Positions 22,327 through 29,754 of a DNA stretch of 47,541 nt are shown piece after piece; within the stretch, counting starts at the first letter, position 1; each line of letters begins with the position of its first letter. Both the position numbers and the translations under genes were made by a program. Origin of the DNA: a virus. The stretch covers positions 1 through 47,541 of the IMG/VR virus record IMGVR_UViG_3300042296_000310; one strand, given 5' to 3'. A model generated the notes under the pieces. That model was not told where the DNA came from. It ran no database searches and saw only the letters and a list, made by a program, of their open reading frames with translations.

Positions 22327-24168
22327 ATGTACCTAACTCCTACTGATAAATACTGGGCCATCGACATCGAAGGCGATGACCTACCCTCTAACCGCATCTG
22401 GTGTTTGACTGCTAAGAATGTGGTAACAAAAGAACGCATTTCTCTGGTAGGGGCTAACCCTATTCGTGAATGGGTCGATGAGAAGTTGAAGGTAGATTGT
22501 AAGTTTATAGGCCATAACATTATTGGCTATGATGCACCTACTCTTAATCGTTTACTAGGCACACGTTTAGGAATGGCCGATATAATTGACACTATGATAT
22601 TGTCAATGATATTCTCTCCGTCTCTCACAGGAGGTCATTCATTAGAGTCATGGGGTATACGCCTCAAGTCTCCTAAAGGAAAGCACGTAGACTTCTCACA
22701 GTTCACTCCAGAGATGCTAGCATATTGTGAACAAGACACAGCCTTGTGTTGTGACATCTACACCACTCTTCTTACTCGTATGAAACGACTTGGGTTCACA
22801 GACATGGGTCTTGAACTTGAGCATCGGTCATGGTATCTGATACAGAAGCAACAGCAGACTGGTTTTGCATTCAATATTGCAGAAGCCCACGTCCTGTATT
22901 CCAAGCTGAGACAGGAAGAAAACAAACTACAGGAGAAAATACATGAGCAGTGGCCACCCACACTCGAACTTATCCGAACGTATAAGAAGCCTTACAAAAA
23001 CGATGGAAGTCCTACTACCAACCTTGCCCGACATACCGCGGAGTATGTCAGAGTTGATGTACATGGACAAGACAGATATGACTGTTTTGACTACGTTGCA
23101 TTTAACATCGGCAGCCCTGACCAACGAGTTGAAAAACTTCTTGGACTTGGTTGGGAGCCTAGAGAATTTACCAAAACCGGTAAACCTAAGCCCACTGACA
23201 AAGGACGGCTTTCTCCTTCCTTAGAGGAATTCGTACAGGAGACTGACGACCAAGGCGCACGATTAATAGCTCGTTGGATTGAGTATAACTCTCGTGCTAA
23301 CATGATTAACACATGGATTGAGGCATACAATGAAAACACGAAATGCATTCACGGGAATCTATGGTATGCTAATACCTTGCGGTATCGCCATAGCAATCCT
23401 AATACTGCTAACATACCTGCTGTAAGAGTAGGTAAAGTAAACGACATTGAAGTCCCTCTTATGGGAGAACAAGGTGTCTACACATATGAAGCGCGAGACC
23501 TCTGGACAGTCAGAGATTTAACTAACCGAGTTCTTATCGGTGTTGATGCCAAAGGTATCCAACTACGGGTTCTCGCCCACTATCTTAACAACAAGAAATT
23601 TACGGAGGCAGTATTAGATGGAGACCCGCACTCATACAACCAACAGGTGGGAGGATTTAGATCACGAGCTATTGCTAAGACTTTCATCTATGCTTTCCTA
23701 CTCGGAGCAGGAGATGCTAAAGTTGGGCAAATCATTGGCGGAACGACAAGAGATGGTAAGCAAATTAAAGAAAGGTTTATTGGAAACTTCCCAGGTCTTA
23801 AACAATTACTCGATGGCCTTGAGAGACAGGTCCAGAGAACTGGGCGCATTAGACTTTGCGACGGGACTCCCCTTATTGTCACCGCAATGCACACTCGGCT
23901 CGGCTATCTCTTGCAAGGTGATGAGTCAAGAATAATGAAGAAGGCTGCCATCATTACGGCAGAACAAGTACGACGTAGAAAATTAGACATACTTAAAGTA
24001 GGAGATATCCACGATGAATGGCAAAATGATGCCCTTAAAATACATGCTGACGAATTTGTTGAAGACGTATGCCCCCAAGCTTTCAATGCTTCTGGCCAGT
24101 TCTTTAACTACAGGCTTCCTATTGACTGCGATAGTAAGGTGGGCTTGACTTGGGCGGAAACACACTAA
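22327..24168 (+). CDS. DNA polymerase, family A (T7-like)
   Basis: The 613-residue replicative polymerase has an N-terminal 3'-5' exonuclease: exo I AIDIEGDD, exo II IGHNIIGYDAPTLNRLLG, exo III YCEQDTALCCDIY. The polymerase part has motif A GVDAKGIQLRVLAHYL, motif B RAIAKTFIYAFLLGAGDA and motif C VGDIHDEW (H562-D563-E564). All metal-binding acidic residues are present. It is shorter than T7 gp5 (704 aa), mostly between exonuclease and polymerase parts, so a long thioredoxin-binding insertion seems absent. It lies directly after the primase-helicase. Confidence 0.93.
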   Translation: MYLTPTDKYWAIDIEGDDLPSNRIWCLTAKNVVTKERISLVGANPIREWVDEKLKVDCKFIGHNIIGYDAPTLNRLLGTRLGMADIIDTMILSMIFSPSLTGGHSLESWGIRLKSPKGKHVDFSQFTPEMLAYCEQDTALCCDIYTTLLTRMKRLGFTDMGLELEHRSWYLIQKQQQTGFAFNIAEAHVLYSKLRQEENKLQEKIHEQWPPTLELIRTYKKPYKNDGSPTTNLARHTAEYVRVDVHGQDRYDCFDYVAFNIGSPDQRVEKLLGLGWEPREFTKTGKPKPTDKGRLSPSLEEFVQETDDQGARLIARWIEYNSRANMINTWIEAYNENTKCIHGNLWYANTLRYRHSNPNTANIPAVRVGKVNDIEVPLMGEQGVYTYEARDLWTVRDLTNRVLIGVDAKGIQLRVLAHYLNNKKFTEAVLDGDPHSYNQQVGGFRSRAIAKTFIYAFLLGAGDAKVGQIIGGTTRDGKQIKERFIGNFPGLKQLLDGLERQVQRTGRIRLCDGTPLIVTAMHTRLGYLLQGDESRIMKKAAIITAEQVRRRKLDILKVGDIHDEWQNDALKIHADEFVEDVCPQAFNASGQFFNYRLPIDCDSKVGLTWAETH

Positions 24169-24728
24169 CAAAACAGAAAGCTGGAAGGACGTGGGTATAT
24201 AGCGACCCTCATTTCTATCATCAAAATATTTGTAAGTTTACAAACTATGATGGTACCAAGGTTCGCCCTTGGGATGACGCCGAAAAAATGACTAACCAGA
24301 TGATTAACTGGTATAATGAAATGGTTCATCCAGAGGATAGGGTATATATTCTTGGTGACGTAGCTTTTAGTGCTGCTAACATGGAAAAATCTGTTGGTCG
24401 CATGAATGGTCGTAAAGTTCTTGTTCCCGGCAATCATGACCCGGTTAAAATGCGAAAGTATTTTCACCTGTTTGATGATGTACGTGGGTATGTTGTGAAG
24501 AAGGGTTTTATTATGTCTCACATACCTATTCACTCTCAAAGCCTGTCGCGTTGGCAGCTTAACATTCACGGACACCTACATAACAATCAGGTAATGTCAT
24601 ATCCGGAAGATTTTGACGTCAACCAAGAGGAAGTTCCAGACGAACGCTATTACTGTGCTTGCGTCGAACGGACAAACTTTCGTCCAATTCTACTTGACAC
24701 CATTCTTAAAGAGAGAGGAATAGTATGA
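24150..24728 (+). CDS. Calcineurin-like metallophosphoesterase
   Basis: The 192-residue product has the full metal-binding set: YSDPHFYH (D19, H21), ILGDVAF, VPGNHDPVK, SHIPIH and IHGHLHNN. Small stand-alone enzymes of this sort act as phosphodiesterases or phosphatases; the substrate here is unknown, perhaps nucleotides or RNA ends. The start is TTG 24150 with AAGGTGG about 8 bases upstream, inside the polymerase 3' end (19-base overlap). No in-frame ATG occurs before the first catalytic motif, so TTG is needed. Confidence 0.85.
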   Translation: MGGNTLTKQKAGRTWVYSDPHFYHQNICKFTNYDGTKVRPWDDAEKMTNQMINWYNEMVHPEDRVYILGDVAFSAANMEKSVGRMNGRKVLVPGNHDPVKMRKYFHLFDDVRGYVVKKGFIMSHIPIHSQSLSRWQLNIHGHLHNNQVMSYPEDFDVNQEEVPDERYYCACVERTNFRPILLDTILKERGIV

Positions 24729-24889
24729 CAAATACACAAATGTCTCTGATAGTTTTGTTTGAGGACCTTACTACAGAACGTGTGAATGTAGACAGTCTTG
24801 ACGAGGCTCGGTACAGAGCAGAGAACCATTACAAGGATAGTATCATTGACTGGTACGTAGTCGATGGAAAAGGAATGAGATTGCGATGA
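24725..24889 (+). CDS. 54-aa protein, unknown
   Basis: ATG 24725 overlaps the preceding stop (ATGA) and its own TGA overlaps the next start the same way. The ribosome-binding site GAGAGGAA is good. The product is compact and acidic (SLIVLFEDLTTERVNVDSLD) and resembles a small beta-alpha-beta unit; no family is recognised. The double ATGA coupling supports reality. Confidence 0.55.
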   Translation: MTNTQMSLIVLFEDLTTERVNVDSLDEARYRAENHYKDSIIDWYVVDGKGMRLR

Positions 24890-25041
24890 TAGAGAAAGTT
24901 TCTTTCCGACCTAATGAAACATTTTATTTTATAGGCCATGGTTTGCGACGTCCATATTGGACAGCTACTCGTTTTACTGCTTGTAAGATTGGCACAAAAT
25001 GGCAGTTTTCGTTGCGTATTCTTGGTAAGAAATTAATTTAA
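24886..25041 (+). CDS. 51-aa basic protein, unknown
   Basis: ATG 24886 overlaps the upstream stop by 4 bases. The product is basic and aromatic-rich (FYFIGHGLRRPYWTATRFTA), without a clear membrane helix. It ends 8 bases before the -35 box of the 25050 promoter, so it is the last gene of this sub-operon. Function unknown. Confidence 0.5.
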   Translation: MIEKVSFRPNETFYFIGHGLRRPYWTATRFTACKIGTKWQFSLRILGKKLI

Positions 25042-25049
25042 TATAAGTG

Positions 25050-25078
25050 TTGACATTTGTATAAAAACTTGATATAAT
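25050..25078 (+). promoter_or_regulatory. Strong sigma70 promoter for the SSB gene
   Basis: TTGACA (25050-25055), 17 bp, TATAAT (25073-25078). Start near 25085, leaving a leader of about 48 nt before ATG 25133 with AAAGG as ribosome-binding site. High expression suits a single-stranded DNA-binding protein needed in bulk. Confidence 0.88.
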
Positions 25079-25132
25079 ATGTTATAGGGTTAGGAAATCT
25101 CCTGCTCTATGGTGAAAGGTAATTGATTAGAT

Positions 25133-25738
25133 ATGACTACTAGTAAACCACAAACCGCAGTATTCCGCGGCAAAGCACAATACGCTAAAGTTCTTGGCGA
25201 ACCTATGTTGAACTACAACAAGGATGGCAAGGAGTGGAAGATTGACGTTGTCTTTGCTGATGAAAAGGGAATCAAGGCGGAGGCTAAGAAGCTCGGCATC
25301 GCTGACCGAGTGAAGCAGAAAGACACGTACATGGATGGGCAACCTTACATGACGTTCAAGCAAGCTGAGTATAAGCGCAATGGCGAGGCTAATGAACGTA
25401 TTAAAATTACGGACATCCTCGGCAACCCTTGGCCACAAGACAAGTTGATTGGTAATGGTTCAGACATTGACGTTAAGTTTGTTGTTGTTGACTACGGCCC
25501 CGGCAAGAAGCACGGTATTTATATTCGCTCTATTCGTGTTTTGAAACTTGTCGAATACAGTAAGCAAGAGTTTGATGCTATCCCCGACGACGATGAATTT
25601 GCAGCAGAAGCTAAGGCTCTTGCTGAACAACGTGCACGGGAAGATGCTCAGTTCAAGAAGGACTTTACCGTTGATGAGACTCCCTCTTTCAAGGGAACTA
25701 CGAATGATCTCGACGACGACGTAGACGAAGTCCTATAA
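25133..25738 (+). CDS. Single-stranded DNA-binding protein, T7 gp2.5-like
   Basis: A 201-residue protein. The N-terminal two thirds are beta-rich with Lys and aromatic residues (FRGKAQYAKVLGEPMLNYNK, GKEWKIDVVFADEKG) consistent with an OB-fold. The C-terminal 60 residues are acidic and flexible and end DDLDDDVDEVL, the tail type through which gp2.5 contacts polymerase and helicase. It has its own consensus promoter and lies between the replication and recombination genes. No strict catalytic motif exists, so the call rests on layout and context. Confidence 0.75.
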   Translation: MTTSKPQTAVFRGKAQYAKVLGEPMLNYNKDGKEWKIDVVFADEKGIKAEAKKLGIADRVKQKDTYMDGQPYMTFKQAEYKRNGEANERIKITDILGNPWPQDKLIGNGSDIDVKFVVVDYGPGKKHGIYIRSIRVLKLVEYSKQEFDAIPDDDEFAAEAKALAEQRAREDAQFKKDFTVDETPSFKGTTNDLDDDVDEVL

Positions 25739-25871
25739 GGTCCCTGACTAAGGTCAGGTCTCCTAGTCCTAGGGAGTACAGCAGGGGAGGTCCTGTCTGA
25801 TTGAAGGACAGAGGGTGAACGCGTAGCCCCCAGTAGGTGAGAGGCCTACACTATATAGGAATTATATAAGA
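25739..25871 (+). ncRNA. Structured intergenic RNA after the SSB gene
   Basis: About 130 bases without a gene hold consecutive dyads: CCTGAC (25743-25748) with GTCAGG (25753-25758); CTCC with GGAG around 25760-25776; CTGTC with GACAG around 25793-25812, enclosed by GGGG (about 25784) and CCCC (about 25827); and GTAGG with CCTAC around 25833-25850. None is followed by a U-tract. Either an mRNA-stabilising 3' structure of the SSB message, a processing site, or a discrete RNA. Confidence 0.45.
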
Positions 25872-26081
25872 ATGGCTAAGAAGAAACGTCGATACTATTT
25901 TTCTTTTGTACGTAAAGCAGAAACAGTTGAAACAGGACATGTATCAGTAGATGCGTACAATGATAGTGAGGCGCAAGACCAAGCTTTACAAGGAAAGTTT
26001 TCAGAGTTTCTTTGTGAGTCCAAAGAATATAATAATAGCGACTGGGAATTTACTCCAGTAGAAAGTCCCAAAGATGGCTAA
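25872..26081 (+). CDS. 69-aa protein, unknown
   Basis: The product starts with a very basic run (AKKKRRYYFSFVRK) followed by an acidic second half (SKEYNNSDWEFTPVESPKDG). There is a small domain-like pattern but no recognised family. It overlaps the nuclease gene by 8 bases, so it is probably expressed with the recombination genes. No strong ribosome-binding site is visible in TATATAAGA upstream. Confidence 0.5.
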   Translation: MAKKKRRYYFSFVRKAETVETGHVSVDAYNDSEAQDQALQGKFSEFLCESKEYNNSDWEFTPVESPKDG

Positions 26082-26913
26082 ACAAATCGAAACACTCGTC
26101 GAAGACATATACAAGCTTTTCGACCCTAACGAAACACATGTTCCTTGCGAGGATAACTTAGATGAATTTGCAGACAGCCTTAAGGATATACTACGAAAGC
26201 GGCTTAGTGAACGTGAAGAAAGAACAGGAGCCCTTCGGTTTTCGTCCCTTGGTCGCCCTGACAGACAAGCTTGGTATGCCTCAAAAGGATATGCTCAAGA
26301 AGAGTTTACAAGCAAGACCTACTTCAAGTTCCTTTATGGAGACATCATTGAACTGATGCTGTTGTTCCTAGCTAAAGAAGCAGGACACAGTGTAGAAGCT
26401 TTGCAAGCAGAAGTAGAAGTAGATGGAGTCAAGGGACACATTGATGCTATTATTGATGGTGTAGTAGTAGACGTAAAGTCTGCATCACCATTTGGCTTTA
26501 AGAAGTTTGAGAGTAACAGCGTAGTACAAGAAGACCCTTTTGGATATACACAACAGTTAGCAGGATACGCTGACGTATTAACTCCGGGAGAGTCTGCTGC
26601 ATGGCTGGCTCTCAACAAGGTAGACGGAGACATGTGTCTCTCTACACTATCTTCCTCTATTATTGCAGACCATAAACCTGCGCCCCGCATCACCCACCTC
26701 AAAGAGGTCATCGCATCTGACGAACCACCTGAGCGTTGCTATCCTGCTGTAGAGGATGGTAAGTCTGGCAACATGAAGCTTGGAACAGGTTGTTCCTATT
26801 GTGCTTTCAAGAAACATTGCTGGCCTGGGTTGCGTGGCTTCGCTTATAGCGGTGGTCCAAGATACCTAACTAACGTAGTTAAGACACCTGACGTGCCGGA
26901 GTTTGAGTTATGA
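26074..26913 (+). CDS. PD-(D/E)XK nuclease with Fe-S-type Cys cluster (Cas4/RecB-like)
   Basis: The 279-residue protein has the core motif GHIDAIIDG ... VVDVKS (D124, D133, K135) followed by GYTQQLAGYA (the QhxxY motif of RecB-type nucleases). Cysteines C222, C240, C243 and C249 (PERCYP and CSYCAFKKHC) could hold a 4Fe-4S cluster as in Cas4 and AddB. It probably processes DNA ends during recombination or degrades host DNA, taking the place of the T7 gp6 exonuclease. It overlaps neighbours on both sides, in a recombination operon with endonuclease I. Confidence 0.85.
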   Translation: MAKQIETLVEDIYKLFDPNETHVPCEDNLDEFADSLKDILRKRLSEREERTGALRFSSLGRPDRQAWYASKGYAQEEFTSKTYFKFLYGDIIELMLLFLAKEAGHSVEALQAEVEVDGVKGHIDAIIDGVVVDVKSASPFGFKKFESNSVVQEDPFGYTQQLAGYADVLTPGESAAWLALNKVDGDMCLSTLSSSIIADHKPAPRITHLKEVIASDEPPERCYPAVEDGKSGNMKLGTGCSYCAFKKHCWPGLRGFAYSGGPRYLTNVVKTPDVPEFEL

Positions 26914-27104
26914 GTTTAGCCGATACCTTATTGAAAGCAGCTAAGGCTTACTATTGGAACGATGACCCAATAATGTCTGACTACGAGTATGAGAAACTTT
27001 GGCGAGAGTTTAATGCTTCGGATGAAACTCATCCTTTGATAACTACTAAAGGAGATAGTTGTTCTTCTTTGTTTTATATTCGAGAGGAAGACTATTCTAC
27101 ATGA
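26910..27104 (+). CDS. LigA N-terminal (Ia) domain-like fragment
   Basis: A 64-residue protein with AAKAYYWNDDPIMSDYEYEK and WREFNASDETHP, closely following the YYxxDxPxxSDxEYDxLxxEL...HP pattern of domain Ia of NAD-dependent DNA ligase, the part that binds the nicotinamide mononucleotide half. The adenylation, OB, zinc and BRCT domains are absent, so it cannot ligate. It may bind NAD(H) or a host ligase, or be a relic. Overlaps of 4 bases on both sides couple it to two nucleases. Confidence 0.7.
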   Translation: MSLADTLLKAAKAYYWNDDPIMSDYEYEKLWREFNASDETHPLITTKGDSCSSLFYIREEDYST

Positions 27105-27487
27105 AGAAAGATAAAGAACCTACGTTTCGTTCAGGGTTTGAGCGTACAATATGGGAAGAAGCCAAGGCTACTGACGCTGGCATAGAGTTTGAGCCAGCGG
27201 ACCTTAAGATTAATTATGTGATACCTTACAGATACATAGCAGACTTTCGTTTGTCTAACGGCATCATCATTGAGGCCAAAGGTTATCTACGTCCACGAGA
27301 CCGGACAAAGATGCGTAAGATTAAGGAACAGAACCCGTCTCTCGATATTCGATTTGTTTTTCAAGTAGCAAACAAACGTCTCTCGAAATCTAAGAACAGT
27401 GAGACATATTCAGAATGGGCGGAGCGACTGGGATACCAGTGGGCTGAGAAAACTATTCCCCTATCATGGATAGAAGAAAAAGGATAG
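27101..27487 (+). CDS. Endonuclease I, Holliday-junction resolvase (T7 gp3-like)
   Basis: ATG 27101 gives 128 residues. Catalytic positions match T7 endonuclease I: E14 (SGFE), D48 (YIADF), E58 and K60 (IIIEAKG); the D-E-K spacing (10 and 12) equals D55-E65-K67 in T7. LDIRFVFQ and the final IPLSWIEEKG also fit the family. It resolves branched DNA before packaging and helps break down host DNA. An upstream TTG-type extension to 27059 lies within the preceding gene and is not needed. Confidence 0.92.
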   Translation: MKKDKEPTFRSGFERTIWEEAKATDAGIEFEPADLKINYVIPYRYIADFRLSNGIIIEAKGYLRPRDRTKMRKIKEQNPSLDIRFVFQVANKRLSKSKNSETYSEWAERLGYQWAEKTIPLSWIEEKG

Positions 27488-27542
27488 TACATGCAGTTAT
27501 GTTAATGAGACGCTGGCCGCGGCAGCTCTTTGTTTAAGCTCT

Positions 27543-27845
27543 GTGATACATCATGAAGCCAAAGGAGAATCGCTGGAAGGTCAGATAGCAGTGGCTAATG
27601 TTGTATTGAATAGGGTTAAGTCAAACAAGTTTCCAAACACAGTATGTGGTGTTGTTAAACAGCGTGGACAATTCTCTTGGTACGGTAAAAAGCCGATGAC
27701 TAATCAGAAGCAGCAACTTGCTTTAGAAGTTTTAAAAGGAAGACACCCTAACAACGTAAAAGGGGCTTTGTTTTTTACTAACTTTAGTATTAGATTTAAT
27801 AAAAGAATTTTATATGTTGTCGGGAGACACAGATTTTATGGATAA
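27543..27845 (+). CDS. SleB-like cell wall hydrolase
   Basis: The sequence HHEAKGESLEGQIAVANVVL then NRVKS, FPNTVCGVVKQRGQFSW and a closing GRHRFYG follow the Hydrolase_2 (SleB) family; E of HEAKGE is the expected catalytic acid. The family cleaves peptidoglycan glycan strands. The GTG at 27543 has no good ribosome-binding site. The frame stays open upstream to 27474 and includes TLAAAALCLSSVIHHEA, which fits the family better, but no ATG, GTG or TTG is available there; CTG 27513 is possible. It is not in the lysis cassette but in the replication block. Confidence 0.7.
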   Translation: MIHHEAKGESLEGQIAVANVVLNRVKSNKFPNTVCGVVKQRGQFSWYGKKPMTNQKQQLALEVLKGRHPNNVKGALFFTNFSIRFNKRILYVVGRHRFYG

Positions 27846-28011
27846 CGAAGACCACGAAAAAGGCTATCGTGCCGGCGAAGAAGCTGCACAAGCGTTAATA
27901 AAAAACTATTACTATTTGTTAGAGACACAACAAATTCAGCCATCTCATTATGAGAAGAAGGGTTTTATTGAAGCCTTCAAAAACACGATTGGTCAATGGA
28001 ATGCCGAGTAA
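27838..28011 (+). CDS. 57-aa helical protein, unknown
   Basis: ATG 27838 with GGAGA upstream is preferred to the ATG at 27814. The product is helical and charged (NEDHEKGYRAGEEAAQALIK, EKKGFIEAFKNTIGQWNAE), like many small phage helical bundle proteins. It overlaps the cell-wall hydrolase by 8 bases and the exonuclease by 11. No family is recognised. Confidence 0.55.
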   Translation: MDNEDHEKGYRAGEEAAQALIKNYYYLLETQQIQPSHYEKKGFIEAFKNTIGQWNAE

Positions 28012-28720
28012 AATATTATTTTTAGACATTGAAACAAAACCTGCAAAGGTTTATACGTTTCGTATGTGGGATACTTCAATCAACCCTGAACAAGTTATAG
28101 AGCCGGGCGGCACCATATGTGTCGGCGCTAAATGGATGGGAAGTAAAGAAACAATATTCTTTTCAGATTGGGACCACGGACATGAAGCAATGTTACGAGA
28201 GGTTCATGCTCTCATTACAGAAGCCGACGCAATTGTCACTTACAATGGAGACAAGTTTGATTTACCTAAGTTATGGGGTGAGTTTCTTCTTAACGGAATG
28301 AAGCCTCCTCAGCCCCCAACGTCCATTGACATTCTTAAGGCGGTGAAGAAGCTAGGGTTTGACATGAACCGACTGGCCTACATCGGCCCTCTATTGAAGA
28401 TTGGTAAGAAACTGAAACACGAAGGCTTCGGCCTTTGGCGTTCAGTGATGGAAGGTGACGCTAAGGCACAAGGTCGTATGGAAAAGTATTGCGTACAAGA
28501 CGTAGTGCTTCTCGAGAAATTGTACAAGGTTGTGAAACCTTTCATTAAGAACCACCCTCACCTTGGAGACAAGGGCGGTAACGTTTGTGGAGCATGTGGT
28601 TCTAAACATGTTCAAAGCCGCGGCCATCGCCGCACTAAGTTCTTTAAAATACAACGCCTTCAATGCCAAACCTGTGGTTCATGGTCAGAAGGAAGCAGAG
28701 AGAAAATAAAAGTCGCATGA
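28001..28720 (+). CDS. DnaQ-like 3'-5' exonuclease with C-terminal zinc ribbon
   Basis: ATG 28001 gives 239 residues. DEDD-type motifs: ILFLDIETKP (D9, E11), IVTYNGDKFDLPKL and YCVQDVVLLEKLY. The C-terminus carries CGACGSKH ... CQTCGSW, a Cys4 zinc ribbon likely to bind nucleic acid. It resembles stand-alone RNase H-like exonucleases of phages, which may proofread, trim RNA primers or degrade DNA. The polymerase already has its own exonuclease domain, so the role is separate. The stop overlaps the next ATG. Confidence 0.85.
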   Translation: MPSKILFLDIETKPAKVYTFRMWDTSINPEQVIEPGGTICVGAKWMGSKETIFFSDWDHGHEAMLREVHALITEADAIVTYNGDKFDLPKLWGEFLLNGMKPPQPPTSIDILKAVKKLGFDMNRLAYIGPLLKIGKKLKHEGFGLWRSVMEGDAKAQGRMEKYCVQDVVLLEKLYKVVKPFIKNHPHLGDKGGNVCGACGSKHVQSRGHRRTKFFKIQRLQCQTCGSWSEGSREKIKVA

Positions 28721-29094
28721 ACAAGATTGAATACATAACCATGGGTTCTTGGCCAGTGTTGGTAGGGTTTACTGACAGCAAGAAAGCTTTCAATAAGTTA
28801 GTGAAAGATATTGAATGCCAAGAACACCTCGGTTGGATGGCGACTTCTACAGCTATGGCTACAACCCATTGTTTTGTAGACGATGAAGGAACTAACGCAT
28901 TTATTGTTACGTTTGACCCAGATATTTCTGTAGATGCTCTTCCTTCAATTATATCTCACGAAGTATGGCACGTAGTAGAAGGTATCTATGAGTATTTAGG
29001 TGAGAAAAAGTTTGGCAGTGAGGCCACTGCTTACTTAATACAATACCTAGTAGAAAGTATGTATAAAGGATTAGTCAATGGAAGAACTGCATAA
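28717..29094 (+). CDS. Zincin-like protein with HEVWH motif
   Basis: ATG 28717 overlaps the previous stop (ATGA). The 125-residue product contains SHEVWHVVEGIYEYLG, an HExxH zinc motif, and a downstream Glu in GSEATAYLIQYL that may be the third ligand. The helix context is right for a small metallopeptidase. The substrate is unknown; possible roles are host protein cleavage during takeover or processing of a phage protein. Confidence 0.65.
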   Translation: MNKIEYITMGSWPVLVGFTDSKKAFNKLVKDIECQEHLGWMATSTAMATTHCFVDDEGTNAFIVTFDPDISVDALPSIISHEVWHVVEGIYEYLGEKKFGSEATAYLIQYLVESMYKGLVNGRTA

Positions 29095-29266
29095 AGCTAT
29101 CCTCGACCGCCTTGAGCCTTGGGAACTGGTAGACTTTTTGCAGATTCCTATGGTCGAAATCATTGATGCGTTCGAAGAGTTAATTGAAGATAAAATGGTA
29201 GACCTACAAGATTTTGTAGGACTAACTATTGATGATGAAGAAATGGATACAGATTTTAATGGATAA
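29078..29266 (+). CDS. 62-aa acidic protein, unknown
   Basis: A strongly acidic helical product (LEPWELVDFLQIPMVEIIDA, ELIEDKMVDLQDFVG) overlapping the zincin gene by 17 bases and the next by 8. It could be a DNA mimic or an adaptor. Its PMVEIIDAFEELIEDK helix occurs in small phage proteins of unknown role. No metal or catalytic motif. Confidence 0.55.
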   Translation: MEELHKAILDRLEPWELVDFLQIPMVEIIDAFEELIEDKMVDLQDFVGLTIDDEEMDTDFNG

Positions 29267-29405
29267 GAAAGAACCAATGAATTTCTTTTTTTGGATAGGA
29301 GACGACGACAGTCCAGAGTCTCTTACAGAAAAAGATTTTAATGATCGTATAGAAGCTAAGCAAGAGGCAGAAAGGAAATGGCGCAATGTCGAAGTCGACG
29401 GCTAA
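29259..29405 (+). CDS. 48-aa charged protein, unknown
   Basis: ATG 29259 to TAA 29405, overlapping genes on both sides. The sequence has an aromatic patch then acidic and basic helices (NFFFWIGDDDSPESLTEKDF, AKQEAERKWRNVE). There is no recognised family. The dense overlapping of start and stop signals in this stretch is typical of real phage micro-genes. Confidence 0.5.
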   Translation: MDKKEPMNFFFWIGDDDSPESLTEKDFNDRIEAKQEAERKWRNVEVDG

Positions 29406-29754
29406 AAATGAAACAGACCCTACAGGAAAAAACCCTCATGAACCAGGCGCTAAGTTGGACGAGGGCAAGCCGTGTCTTTACCGAGGACTCATTGATTATT
29501 TCCCACGAGCAATTGAACAAGTGGCTACAGTCTCAACCTTCGGGGCATCTAAGTACGCTTGGAAAGGATGGGAAACGGTCGATAATGGAGTGGAAAGATA
29601 TAGCGACGCAATGGTTCGCCACCTTACCAAAGAAGGAAAGGGTGAAGTATTCGACCCTGATTCTGGGTTGCTTCACGCTGCCCATACGGCTTGGGGAGCT
29701 CTTGCCCGTCTCGAACTCCTCCTTCGTAAAAGGGAACAAGACGTAGGTGGCTGA
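29386..29754 (+). CDS. dATP/dGTP diphosphohydrolase N-terminal-domain-like (MazZ-related) protein
   Basis: The 122-residue protein has GAKLDEGKPCLYRGLIDYFP, then VATVSTFGASKYAWKGWETV, RYSDAMVRHLTKEGKGE and DSGLLHAAHTAWGALARL. This follows the dATP/dGTP diphosphohydrolase N-terminal family, an all-alpha NTP pyrophosphatase relative with E/D/H metal ligands (the group that includes MazZ of Z-genome phages). It probably hydrolyses a purine dNTP to tune pools. It is next to an HD phosphohydrolase and the ribonucleotide reductase. No PurZ homologue is present. Confidence 0.75.
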   Translation: MSKSTAKNETDPTGKNPHEPGAKLDEGKPCLYRGLIDYFPRAIEQVATVSTFGASKYAWKGWETVDNGVERYSDAMVRHLTKEGKGEVFDPDSGLLHAAHTAWGALARLELLLRKREQDVGG

